Positions 16,200 to 23,615 of a DNA stretch of 28,129 bases are shown piece after piece. The DNA is from an uncultured Odoribacter sp. GTDB lineage: Bacteria; Bacteroidota; Bacteroidia; Bacteroidales; Marinifilaceae. Made by a program: the position numbers and the translations under genes. Positions within the stretch are counted from its first letter, which is position 1. The number at the start of each line of letters is the position of its first letter. Under the pieces are notes generated by a model, which worked only from the letters and a program-made list of their open reading frames with translations, did not search any database and was not told where the DNA came from. The DNA is taken from NCBI GenBank assembly GCA_905193145.1, contig CAJJNP010000023.1:1-28129 (forward strand), in the 5' to 3' direction.

Positions 16200-17549
16200 T
16201 TATTTTCTGTATTTGTGTGGAATATGCGGTTCTTTGTATAGGGTGGCAATGACTCTTGTTCCTTTCCCTTCCGTGCTTTCGATGCGGATATTGCCGCCGT
16301 GTGCTTCGAGAACAAGACGTGCGTAGAACAGTCCGAGCCCGTGTCCTTTAATCTTCTTGCCTTTGGGTCCGTTTCCGCGGTAATAGCGTTCGAAAATATG
16401 CTTCAGGTCCTCTGCCGGGATGCCGGGACCATTGTCCCGTATGCTGATTTGCACTTGTCCGCTGTCCGGTTCGGAACAGTGGATGCTGATTCGGGTGTCG
16501 TTGCCGGAATATTTGATGGCATTGTCAATCAGGTTTTGGAATACAGCAGCGAGAAAGTGATAGTCGCCTGTAACAGTCGGATGTTCCGTTTGGAATACGG
16601 TCTCGATATGCAGCTGCTGGTCTGTCTGCAGGTTCCATGCCACCGGCACGGTCAGGCTCTCCAGCATCCGGTGGAGGTCGACGGCTTGCAGGTTCAGTTT
16701 GAGTCCTCGCTCGTCGGTCGATTGCAGTAGCATTCGGTTGATGGATTGCAGCATTCCGTTGAGTTGAGATTGGCTCTGTTCGAACAGCGGGCGGAGGTCC
16801 TCCGGCATTTTTTCCTGCAGCAGATAGCCCATCTTGATTTGGTTGGCAACGGGGTGTTTCAGGTCGTGTACCAACTGGTGGATAAACATTTCCCTGTACT
16901 CTCCTCTTTTCTTCTCTTTCTGGATGGAGCGGAAAAAATCGATAATGAAGAGGACAAACAGGACCGTGATGACAATTGTGATGATGATTTGTCCGGCTGC
17001 TGCTTTTGCGAAGAGTATGGCAGGGTAATCGTATGTGGCATACAGGGTGTTGGGGGATATGTATCCGAGCGGTCTGCAATATTCGGCATTCTCCGGCACT
17101 GCTTCGTGCGATGGAGGAAAGGAGTCGACAACCTTTCCGAGGCTGTCCAGGATAGTGAATTGCAGATGGGGCATATCAACCAGCATGGAGTCCTGTTTCA
17201 TTTCGGCATATTCGTAGAGGTGTTCGAGCGTCCATTTTCGGATGTTTCGTGTGTCATAGAGGCATCTTATGGAGATTTTCCTGATTTCGTCTTTTTTGTG
17301 CAGTTGTTTTCTGATTACCTTGTTGTCGATGACGAAGGTGAGTTCGTCTGTTGAGGCATTATAGCCATGAGCATTTTTTATATTCGTATTTTTTATATTG
17401 AATTCGTAGATGAATCCGTCCAGCAAGTCGTTTCGCTGGTAGACGTAGCGGGCTTTATATTCCTGATACAGGCGATAGAGGTGTATGGTCTGATTGCATA
17501 GAATCAGGCACATGGCAGAAAATACGATCCATTTCAGACGCTGTTTCAT
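16200..17549 (-). CDS. Membrane sensor histidine kinase
   Basis: 449 residues from the ATG at 17549, which places the first membrane helix at ~8-26. A periplasmic sensor loop of about 150 residues follows, with a second helix at ~183-205. The kinase core has the H-box VHDLKHPVA (His228), N-box QNLIDNAIKYSG (Asn343), G1 DNGPG (372-376), F-box FERYYRG and G2 GHGLGL (402-407), so it should be active. The sensor loop matches no PAS or HAMP form I can name. It is the first gene of an operon with the response regulator and is transcribed away from cassette 3. A link to peptide or envelope sensing is suggested only by position. Confidence 0.9.
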   Translation of the reverse strand: MKQRLKWIVFSAMCLILCNQTIHLYRLYQEYKARYVYQRNDLLDGFIYEFNIKNTNIKNAHGYNASTDELTFVIDNKVIRKQLHKKDEIRKISIRCLYDTRNIRKWTLEHLYEYAEMKQDSMLVDMPHLQFTILDSLGKVVDSFPPSHEAVPENAEYCRPLGYISPNTLYATYDYPAILFAKAAAGQIIITIVITVLFVLFIIDFFRSIQKEKKRGEYREMFIHQLVHDLKHPVANQIKMGYLLQEKMPEDLRPLFEQSQSQLNGMLQSINRMLLQSTDERGLKLNLQAVDLHRMLESLTVPVAWNLQTDQQLHIETVFQTEHPTVTGDYHFLAAVFQNLIDNAIKYSGNDTRISIHCSEPDSGQVQISIRDNGPGIPAEDLKHIFERYYRGNGPKGKKIKGHGLGLFYARLVLEAHGGNIRIESTEGKGTRVIATLYKEPHIPHKYRK

Positions 17550-17559
17550 AGTGTGGTTG

Positions 17560-17602
17560 TTTGCAACAAAGTTAGCATAAATTTGCAACCGATTTGCAAC
17601 CG
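17560..17602. promoter_or_regulatory. Kinase promoter with three TTTGCAAC motifs, candidate operator
   Basis: TTTGCAAC occurs at 17560-17567, 17582-17589 and 17593-17600. The last two belong to a perfect 11-bp tandem repeat ATTTGCAACCG (17581-17602), and each contains the palindrome TTGCAA. The minus strand has the -7 box TAACTTTG at 17567-17574, 17 nt before the kinase ATG, so the motifs bracket this promoter. They also lie upstream of the NVEALT gene at 17662. This fits a response-regulator binding site serving both directions. Confidence 0.55.
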
Positions 17603-17661
17603 TTTAATTTTTTATTTCATTTTTTATTGTACATTTTTGCAGAGGACTTGAAAATGTAATT

Positions 17662-17865
17662 ATGCGTAATAAATTTCTAAAAATAGCAGGCGTGGCGGTA
17701 TTGGGAGTGATATTGCTGTGCGTTTTGTTAGGAGTGTTTCAAAGACCGGTCAACCGGGGCATCTGGCTGATGGAAAATGTGGAGGCACTGACTTCCGGCG
17801 AGACGGGGGGGTACACGTTCGTTGTATCACATCGAAAGGTTTTTGTCATATGGGGAATTCTATAA
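17662..17865 (+). CDS. NVEALT peptide (cassette 3), probably frameshifted after the motif
   Basis: 67 residues. A Lys/Arg start and a long hydrophobic segment (~8-26) precede NVEALTSGETGG (39-50). In the present frame the tail is YTFVVSHRKVFVIWGIL, with no Cys. A run of seven G (17805-17811) codes the two Gly. Reading with one extra G gives a 26-residue tail beginning VHVRC, with Cys six residues before a second Cys and ending LFVE. Its stop at 17889-17891 falls 2 nt before the next ATG. That alternative tail resembles the core of the peptide at 27255 (Cys pair, terminal VEL), so I think the ancestral reading had G8. Whether this is a mutation, phase variation or a sequencing error cannot be told. 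Confidence 0.7.
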   Translation: MRNKFLKIAGVAVLGVILLCVLLGVFQRPVNRGIWLMENVEALTSGETGGYTFVVSHRKVFVIWGIL

Positions 17866-17893
17866 CAAAAGGGATACTATTTGTTGAATAGAT

Positions 17894-18928
17894 ATGGAAA
17901 AGATACTTTATATAGTAGGAATGGGGATGCTGTTCGGATGTTCGGACAGTTATCTTGTCGATAACGGAGTGAATTTTTCTGAAGGGAAACCTTGCGGGAT
18001 GGTTCGTATGGCGGATTTGTCTTCAACGGGCATATACGCAATCAACGGATTTGCAAAACATGGAGAAAAGCTGGTGATGGGTTCTTCGTATATGTAACAA
18101 GGGGTGGCATATGCAGTGGATTTGTCGTCACCCCTTACGAAAGCGTTGCCGATGACGGAAACGTATGTGGATAAGGCGTACCGGACTTTGAGCTCTTTCA
18201 GTTCGTTTGACGGCAAAAGTGTGACGGCATTGGATTTCAAGACCGGAGAACTGCTTGAAAATGCGGTTTCCGATGCTGAAACCGGAGAGAAGGTGGTGTG
18301 TCTGCCAAAGGGCAGACAGCATCTGGCTGCCGTGAAAACAGGGGATTTTGTGCTTTCCACCGGTGTTTATGAAGAAGGACGCTATCTGCTCTATTCTCTG
18401 GCTGACAGTACGGAGCATTACAGTCTTTCCTACCCCGGACATCCGGACTATCCGGAGATTGGAGAAAAGACCAAAGGAGTGTTGTATGCAAGCAGTATCC
18501 TGCGGATACATCCGGATGGAAACCGGTTTGTCTGTGCGGACATGTACAGCGGGGTGTTGGATTTTTGCCGGATAGATTCCGACAGCATCAGCCGGATAAA
18601 GCTGGAGCGTTTGAGCTATCCCCGGGTGGAAATCGAGGAACAGCCCTCGGTGCGTGTAGCCTACAGCAAGCGCAACCGTATCGGCTTTATGGATGTGGCA
18701 GTGACTTCCGAACGGGTATATGCCCTCTACTCCGGCAAGACATACGAAAAGGACGGGAAGGAGGCATTTACGGCCTGCTGCCTGTTGGAATATGATTGGG
18801 AGGGTAATTTGATTCGGAATTTTGAATTGTCCGTGTCTTTGACAAGCCTTGCCTGTGACGGTGCGGACGGTGCATTGTACGGAATTTCGGAAACGGATGG
18901 TGTTACACTGGTAAAATTGGAATTATGA
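17894..18928 (+). pseudogene. TolB-like (BF3164-like) propeller lipoprotein with an in-frame stop (cassette 3)
   Basis: The first 67 codons (lipobox LFGC, Cys16) end at a TAA (18095-18097). The same frame then continues without break from 18098 to 18928 (GVAYAVDLSSPLTKAL ... ACCLLEYDWEGNLIRNF ... LYGISETDGVTLVKLEL). Together they make a normal-length propeller of about 344 residues closely matching the family pattern of the gene at 13529. So a single nonsense change, or a read error, splits it. An internal GTG at 18104 could restart translation but the product would lack the signal. Its last codons overlap the next gene in an ATGA, so the downstream gene was translationally coupled to it. Confidence 0.8.
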
Positions 18929-20826
18929 AAAGAGTAGGGTGGTTGTTCGTTTTAGGCATTGTAGTGTTGGCGGCTTGTGTCCGTAAGGATATGGGAACGG
19001 AGTTGATGTATGTCGATGTGGAGAGTGCTTTGAAGCTGAGTGGAGAAAATCGGGGCGAGCTGCAAAAAGTGCTGGATTATTTCAGTAAAGGGCATCCGGA
19101 CACTTTGAAGTTGCGGGCTGCCGAGTATCTTATCAGCAATATGGTGGGGTGGCATTCCATCGGCGGCAAGACAATGGAGCGGTTGAAGCGGGATATCGAC
19201 ACAACCTTCCGGCAGGAAGCGGGAGCCGTGCGGCAGTTGTTTTATCTGATAGCTGTCCGGATAGCGACCGCTCATGGAGACAACACCGTCAAATACGATT
19301 TGCACGAGGTGACTTCTGCCTATCTTATCAGGCATATAGAGCAGTCGTTTGCTCTTTGGGAAGACATGAAGTGTCGTTATGACCTTCCTTTTGAGGATTT
19401 TTTGAAATACTTGCTTCCCTACAGGATAGACAATGAGCCTATCACGGAATGGAGGGATTCGGTCTATTATCACCGTTACCGTTTCGCCAAAGGGAAAAAT
19501 ATTTGGTTGGGTTTAAGTGATTATCAGGATTATATTCAGGCAAAAATATCGGATTATTATGGATATTGGGAGATGTTAAAGCGTTTGTCGGATACCTTGT
19601 TCCGTGGTTATAAAATAGATTGTATAGATCAGGCAAACAATGTACAGATTATGTCCCGTCTGTTCGGAGTTCCCGTTGCCACAGATTTTGTGCCTCACTA
19701 TCCTGCCCGGGAAAACCGTCATTATTGGACAGTGCTGAAAGACCGGCGTTATGCAAACGGGAGCCATTATAAAACCATTATCCCCTATACTGCCAAGGTG
19801 TACAGGAAAACGAGTTATGTCCATGCGATACCCGACGACCGGGTCAACCATGTGCCCCGCTCTATGCGGAATCCCTATCAGGAGGATGTGACGGAAGAGT
19901 ACGAAAACGTGGCGGAATTGCAATATCGTTTCGAGGAGATTCCCCGGAACGTAAAATATGCTTACCTATGCGTGTTCAACAATCAGGCATGGAAGGAGGT
20001 GGCATGGACCGACATGCAGGGAGGAAAGGCTGTCTTTGAGAAAATCGGTCGGGACATTGTATATCTGCCCTGTTATTATGACGGCAGCCGTCAGGTGTTT
20101 GCCGATTATCCGCAGTGGTTGAAATCGGATGGGGTGGCAGAAGAATTAAAGCCAGACACTTTGCATCGGCAGACATTGCATTTGAATCGGAAGTTTACCT
20201 ATAATATTGATGGTGATTATAATGGGATTGCCATATTGGGGGTACGTTTGTCTGCTACCAACGATTTGTCGAAGCAGCCTTACGATGCGGTAGGGGTTAT
20301 CAGTCATTATAATTATATGAATTATGATACCTTACATGTGACTACCGAGAAAAAATACAGATATTGGATTTTAGGCAAGGTGCGTAACAGTTATCCTGTA
20401 TTTGCCTCTGTTCATTTTTTGCAGCAAGATACAATTGAATTAAAGCCATTGACAACCTTTTCGGTGGACGGAACCGGTAAAGTCACGAAAGATACGCGTG
20501 ACTCCCGACGAATATTCAATGATGAATTGCTGGATTACGGCGCAATGATGCCGATGGTTGGGGTGGAATTTGAAAAACCGGTATCGGTTGATGTGGTAAA
20601 GTATATAACTAAAAACGACAAGAACGGAATCTATCCGGGTCATCTTTATGAATTGTTCTATTTTAACAGGGGAAAGTGGGAGTCATTGGGAAAAAAGGTG
20701 GCTACGGCAGATTATATTGAATATGACAATGTGCCTTCGGGGGCATTGTATTGGTTGCGAAACCACACCGAGGGGAAAGAGGAACGTCCGTTTACGGTGA
20801 ACAACGGGCGGGTGAGGTTTTGGTAA
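18925..20826 (+). CDS. Transglutaminase-like domain lipoprotein
   Basis: 633 residues; lipobox VLAAC with Cys18. A helical N-terminal part precedes a papain-like transglutaminase core. Cys233 in IDCIDQANNVQIMSRLFGVP and His266 in NRHYWTVL have the spacing and flanks of the Cys-His pair of that superfamily; an acidic partner could be Asp273. The C-terminal ~200 residues are beta-rich (IAILGVRLSATN, VGVEFEKPVSVDVV) and look like carbohydrate- or protein-binding domains. It may cleave or cross-link peptides or proteins at the envelope; substrate unknown. The ATGA overlap with the propeller gene makes it part of cassette 3. The base composition is richer in GC than the neighbouring propeller genes. 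The 3' end was copied downstream at 22902-23047. Confidence 0.72.
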   Translation: MKRVGWLFVLGIVVLAACVRKDMGTELMYVDVESALKLSGENRGELQKVLDYFSKGHPDTLKLRAAEYLISNMVGWHSIGGKTMERLKRDIDTTFRQEAGAVRQLFYLIAVRIATAHGDNTVKYDLHEVTSAYLIRHIEQSFALWEDMKCRYDLPFEDFLKYLLPYRIDNEPITEWRDSVYYHRYRFAKGKNIWLGLSDYQDYIQAKISDYYGYWEMLKRLSDTLFRGYKIDCIDQANNVQIMSRLFGVPVATDFVPHYPARENRHYWTVLKDRRYANGSHYKTIIPYTAKVYRKTSYVHAIPDDRVNHVPRSMRNPYQEDVTEEYENVAELQYRFEEIPRNVKYAYLCVFNNQAWKEVAWTDMQGGKAVFEKIGRDIVYLPCYYDGSRQVFADYPQWLKSDGVAEELKPDTLHRQTLHLNRKFTYNIDGDYNGIAILGVRLSATNDLSKQPYDAVGVISHYNYMNYDTLHVTTEKKYRYWILGKVRNSYPVFASVHFLQQDTIELKPLTTFSVDGTGKVTKDTRDSRRIFNDELLDYGAMMPMVGVEFEKPVSVDVVKYITKNDKNGIYPGHLYELFYFNRGKWESLGKKVATADYIEYDNVPSGALYWLRNHTEGKEERPFTVNNGRVRFW

Positions 20827-20896
20827 TGTTCCACTTTAAATATTATAAATCAAGAAACAGAGATAAACAAGCATGTCATTGGAACGGGTGAAAAAA
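20771..20896 (+). repeat. Repeat upstream of cassette 4 (left copy)
   Basis: The last ~55 bp of the transglutaminase-like gene plus ~70 bp of spacer recur nearly exactly at 22922-23047, in each case just before an NVEALT gene. After it, 20898-20932 can form an AGACCTT/AAGGTCT hairpin. The remaining spacer to 20990 shows nothing further. Confidence 0.88.
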
Positions 20897-20990
20897 AAGA
20901 CCTTCCACCCGAGGTTTGATGAGACAAGGTCTCGCATTAGTCTGAATGGAAGGCACTGCGAAAAAACAGACAATTATAATGATTAAAATT

Positions 20991-21269
20991 ATGAAGACCA
21001 ATAAGAAAAGAATAGCGTTAATTACAATGATTGTTATATCATTGACTTGTATGTATAGTGTTTTTACTAATACTGTAAATCGGGTAGATGGTTCTCTTTT
21101 TTTATCTGATGTTGAAGCTTTAACTGCAGGAGAGTCTGGAGGAGATATTTTATATTGTTATTGTGCTTTAATGTCGGATTCTAATTGTGCCGTGAATAAT
21201 AATGGTGCTAGTAAGTGTGCTAGTGGAGTAAATGTACGGTGTTGGGAGTTTAATAATAATTGTAACTAG
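20991..21269 (+). CDS. NVEALT-family peptide, six Cys in the core (cassette 4)
   Basis: 92 residues from the ATG at 20991, chosen because it gives MKTNKKRIAL, a charged start, followed by a hydrophobic export segment (~8-24). A start 15 codons earlier adds a polar stretch. The motif is DVEALTAGESGG (40-51). The tail carries Cys 56, 58, 66, 76, 84 and 91 with many Asn and Ser, an even number that could form three disulfides. It should cross the inner membrane by Sec and stay anchored or be cut. The mature activity is unknown. A strong terminator follows, so the peptide may be made in excess of the propeller behind it. Confidence 0.82.
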   Translation: MKTNKKRIALITMIVISLTCMYSVFTNTVNRVDGSLFLSDVEALTAGESGGDILYCYCALMSDSNCAVNNNGASKCASGVNVRCWEFNNNCN

Positions 21270-21278
21270 TAAATAAAG

Positions 21279-21319
21279 AGGGTAGTTGGAAAAGAATAGA
21301 TTTTCGATTACCCTTTTTT
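21279..21319 (+). terminator. Terminator between the cassette 4 peptide and its propeller
   Basis: AGGGTAGTTG pairs with CGATTACCCT through two G-U pairs, and AAAA/TTTT extends the stem inward past one bulged G. Six T (21314-21319) follow. It begins 10 nt after the peptide stop codon and ends 14 nt before the propeller ATG. Confidence 0.75.
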
Positions 21320-21332
21320 AGAATGATATTTT

Positions 21333-22460
21333 ATGAAGAAGATATGTATTTATATTATATTGTGTATCACTTGTGGATGTAATGCTGTTGTAAGCAAGAA
21401 GGATTTTTCAGTCAAACCTGTATCTTTGGAAAAAGAGACAGTTTTTAGTTTGAACATAGATACATGCTTTTTAGATAGTGTCCCGACTTCGTATGTTGTG
21501 GAGAGTAGTATTCATGCAGGAAAGATATATCTTCTAGATAAGTTGTTTTGTACTTTAAATGAATTTAATTTGGATGGAAGATTTCAGAAGCGTTATTTAG
21601 GGCAAGGACGTGCAAATAACGAAACAACTATTGGACGTATTGCGACACATGCTTTTGTAGGCAACAAGCTATTTTTATTGGATCACAGTGGAGGGTATCA
21701 TTTATACGATGAAAATTTCTATTTGGAGCGTTATTTTAGATTGATTTATGATAACCGCTGGGAGTATGATAGAATATATGAAACTCCGTCAGCTTATACA
21801 CAGCGATATAATGATATTGTTTGTCGAAGTTTTAATGGAAATGTTTTTTTTAATGTGCATTTGGCTCATTTGAATTATAATTTCATAACAACCCTGGAAA
21901 AGCATTTGGAAAGGAATGCCAATGTTCAAGAAATTGATTTGAAAGAAGAGGATTTCGGTCGCCTCCTTGCCATTGGCTATCCGGAAAGTTATAAATCAGA
22001 TTCGTATATGAAAGCTATTTTTTCATCTGTTGTTTATGATATTGATAGTTTTGGTAATTTTTATCTGACATACGAGGCGGATTCTTTAGTTTATGTGTAT
22101 GATAAGAATTTCAAAATGAAAGAATGTTATGGATTGGCAGGATATGATATGAAGTTGGATTATATACAAACGAATACACCGCAAGAGGTGGGGCGGTATT
22201 ATAGAAAAGAACGTAATACAAAAGGATTTTATAATTGGTTGGAGTATGTTGATGAAACAAAAGTTCTTTTTCGTTCCTATCAAAAAGGAATAGAGAAGCA
22301 GACTGATGGTTTGCAGATATATCGGGAAGGTGTTTTGATAGGAGATTTGGATGTGCCTAAAGGATTGAGAGTTATGGGTTTTATAGAACCTTATTATTAT
22401 TCTTATATTTTACCGAATGAAGATAATGGGAATCTTTATTTTTATAGATTTAAGATATGA
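21333..22460 (+). CDS. Six-bladed beta-propeller-like lipoprotein (cassette 4)
   Basis: 375 residues; lipobox ITCGC with Cys16. Propeller-type strands recur (GKIYLLDKL, GNKLFLLDHSGGYHLYDEN, FGNFYLTYEADSLVYVYDKNFKMK). The segment RYLGQGRANNE corresponds to the G-R-G-x-x-E loop seen after blade one in the other propellers here (RGRAANE at 23616, KGRGHNE at 13529). The sequence diverges from the TolB-like copies and may belong to the DUF4221/6-bladed group. AT-rich codon use. Its stop overlaps the next gene in ATGA. Role unknown; a peptide-binding or export partner of the preceding NVEALT peptide is inferred from the repeated pairing. Confidence 0.8.
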   Translation: MKKICIYIILCITCGCNAVVSKKDFSVKPVSLEKETVFSLNIDTCFLDSVPTSYVVESSIHAGKIYLLDKLFCTLNEFNLDGRFQKRYLGQGRANNETTIGRIATHAFVGNKLFLLDHSGGYHLYDENFYLERYFRLIYDNRWEYDRIYETPSAYTQRYNDIVCRSFNGNVFFNVHLAHLNYNFITTLEKHLERNANVQEIDLKEEDFGRLLAIGYPESYKSDSYMKAIFSSVVYDIDSFGNFYLTYEADSLVYVYDKNFKMKECYGLAGYDMKLDYIQTNTPQEVGRYYRKERNTKGFYNWLEYVDETKVLFRSYQKGIEKQTDGLQIYREGVLIGDLDVPKGLRVMGFIEPYYYSYILPNEDNGNLYFYRFKI

Positions 22461-22906
22461 AAGTAGGAAAGTATGAGTATGTGATATATATAGTAATTAT
22501 ATGTATTATTTGGATTCTTATTTTATTAAAGTACAGTTTTCTTCCTGATTCTGAAATCAAAAATGAGGATGAGGAACTTCCTTTGACAGATGCGTTATTT
22601 AATGAAGTGCAAAAAAAACTAAATAATATACCTAAAGATACTGTGGTGTATTTTTATTATAAGCTGGTTAATATTGGTTCAAATGATTTAAAAATAGGGT
22701 ATATAAATCCAGATTGTAGCTGTACGGAATGTTATGCTGAGGATAGTATTGTAATGCCTAAAGATACAACTACAATTGTTATGAAATTTGATACGAAAAA
22801 TAAGTTAGGATTTTATAAATTGAATACAGTTATAAAGTTAAATACATTAACATCATTATATAAAATTGGTGCAATGGTTGAAGTAGTAGAAAGGGATACG
22901 TTATGA
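22457..22906 (+). CDS. Membrane-anchored DUF1573 protein (cassette 4)
   Basis: 149 residues. An N-terminal membrane helix (~8-26) anchors it, and a periplasmic Ig-like domain follows. The domain has the DUF1573 signature: YYKLVNIGSNDLKIGYINPDCSCTECY, then MPKDTTTIVMKFDTKNKLGF. DUF1573 domains are common in Bacteroidetes envelope proteins, but their function is not established; the conserved C-x-C suggests a metal or redox site. Start overlaps the propeller stop (ATGA), so the two are coupled. It takes the place that the redox and peptidase genes occupy in cassette 5. Downstream begins a scar copied from the transglutaminase gene. Confidence 0.8.
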   Translation: MKVGKYEYVIYIVIICIIWILILLKYSFLPDSEIKNEDEELPLTDALFNEVQKKLNNIPKDTVVYFYYKLVNIGSNDLKIGYINPDCSCTECYAEDSIVMPKDTTTIVMKFDTKNKLGFYKLNTVIKLNTLTSLYKIGAMVEVVERDTL

Positions 22907-23047
22907 ATTGTTCTATTTAATAGGGGAAAGAGGGACGTCCGTTTACGGTGAACAACGGGCGGGTGAGGTTTTGGTAATGTTCCACTTTAAATATTATAAA
23001 TCAAGAAACAGAGACAAACAGGCATGTCATTGGAACGGGTGAAAAAA
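22902..23047 (+). repeat. Scar: copy of the transglutaminase gene 3' end and spacer
   Basis: Bases 22902-22929 match 20647-20675 (ATGAATTGTTCTATTT), then the text jumps to the equivalent of 20771 and follows it to ~20896. The jump occurs at GGGGAAAG, which is present at both places in the parent, so ~104 bp were lost between short direct repeats. It carries no functional gene. The rest of the gap up to 23177 holds a possible long-loop hairpin (GTAGTCC 23051-23057 with GGACTAC 23111-23117). Confidence 0.88.
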
Positions 23048-23177
23048 GGAGTAGTCCCTCTCATCCGTGGAGTTATTTAAACCAGGTTTTTATAACTACC
23101 GAATAAAAAAGGACTACCGATAAGCATTTACAAAATAACGAAAAGTATTTTGTTTTATTATCTAAAAAAACAACAAT

Positions 23178-23483
23178 ATGAGAAAAATTAAATTTTTAGT
23201 GGCATCGCTTTTATTTTGTGCGATGAGCTACGCAGGATATATGGGATATGAAAGAGTGACTATGTCAGAGGCTGAAAGATTTATGCAGGCAAATGTGGAG
23301 GCGTTGACAAGCGGGGAAAGTGGAGGGGGAATATATGAATATCCAGATGGGTATGCATTAACTTTTAAGTGTGGAGTGAAGATAAGTGATGGACTGTTTG
23401 GAGATCGGTGCAAAGTAGTTGTTATTTCATGTCAAGGAGGAGGTAGGGGATGTAATACAAAAAAATGTCCTGTGCACTCATAG
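23178..23483 (+). CDS. NVEALT-family peptide, five Cys in the core (cassette 5)
   Basis: 101 residues. The leader MRKIKFLVASLLFCAMSYAG is an export segment; GYMGYERVTMSEAERFMQA and NVEALTSGESGGG (39-51) follow. The core has Cys 65, 78, 85, 92 and 97, with Gly-rich loops (CQGGGRGC, NTKKCPVHS). The leader DNA is almost identical to that of the gene at 27255, while the cores are unrelated. Downstream genes for a thioredoxin-like lipoprotein and a MauE redox protein make disulfide formation in this core plausible (inference). The odd Cys count leaves one free or in an intermolecular bond. Mature form and activity unknown. Confidence 0.88.
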   Translation: MRKIKFLVASLLFCAMSYAGYMGYERVTMSEAERFMQANVEALTSGESGGGIYEYPDGYALTFKCGVKISDGLFGDRCKVVVISCQGGGRGCNTKKCPVHS

Positions 23484-23570
23484 AATAGTTGTAACATAAG
23501 AATGGCAATTCCAATAATTTCCCTTAAGAAATGGAATATTGGAAAAAGTCTTTATTAAGTGAATGAAAAA

Positions 23571-23597
23571 ACGAGGATGACTTTAAGTTATCCTCGT
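23571..23597 (+). terminator. Hairpin between the cassette 5 peptide and its propeller
   Basis: ACGAGGATGACT pairs with AGTTATCCTCGT (12 bp, one G-U) around a three-base loop TTA. The following bases ATAAAAATT lack a T run, so it may be a weak terminator or an mRNA-stabilising 3' end for the peptide message. It ends 18 nt before the propeller ATG. Confidence 0.6.
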
Positions 23598-23615
23598 ATA
23601 AAAATTAGATGAGGC

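Noticed and set aside
15419..17549. Naming the two-component pair RprX/RprY
   Set aside because: The receiver start and sensor do not resemble what I recall of RprY/RprX; only the general OmpR/EnvZ architecture can be supported.
17992..18174. Small gene bridging the stop in the cassette 3 propeller
   Set aside because: It is in another frame and has no family features. The parts before and after the TAA share one frame, so a nonsense change is the simplest reading.
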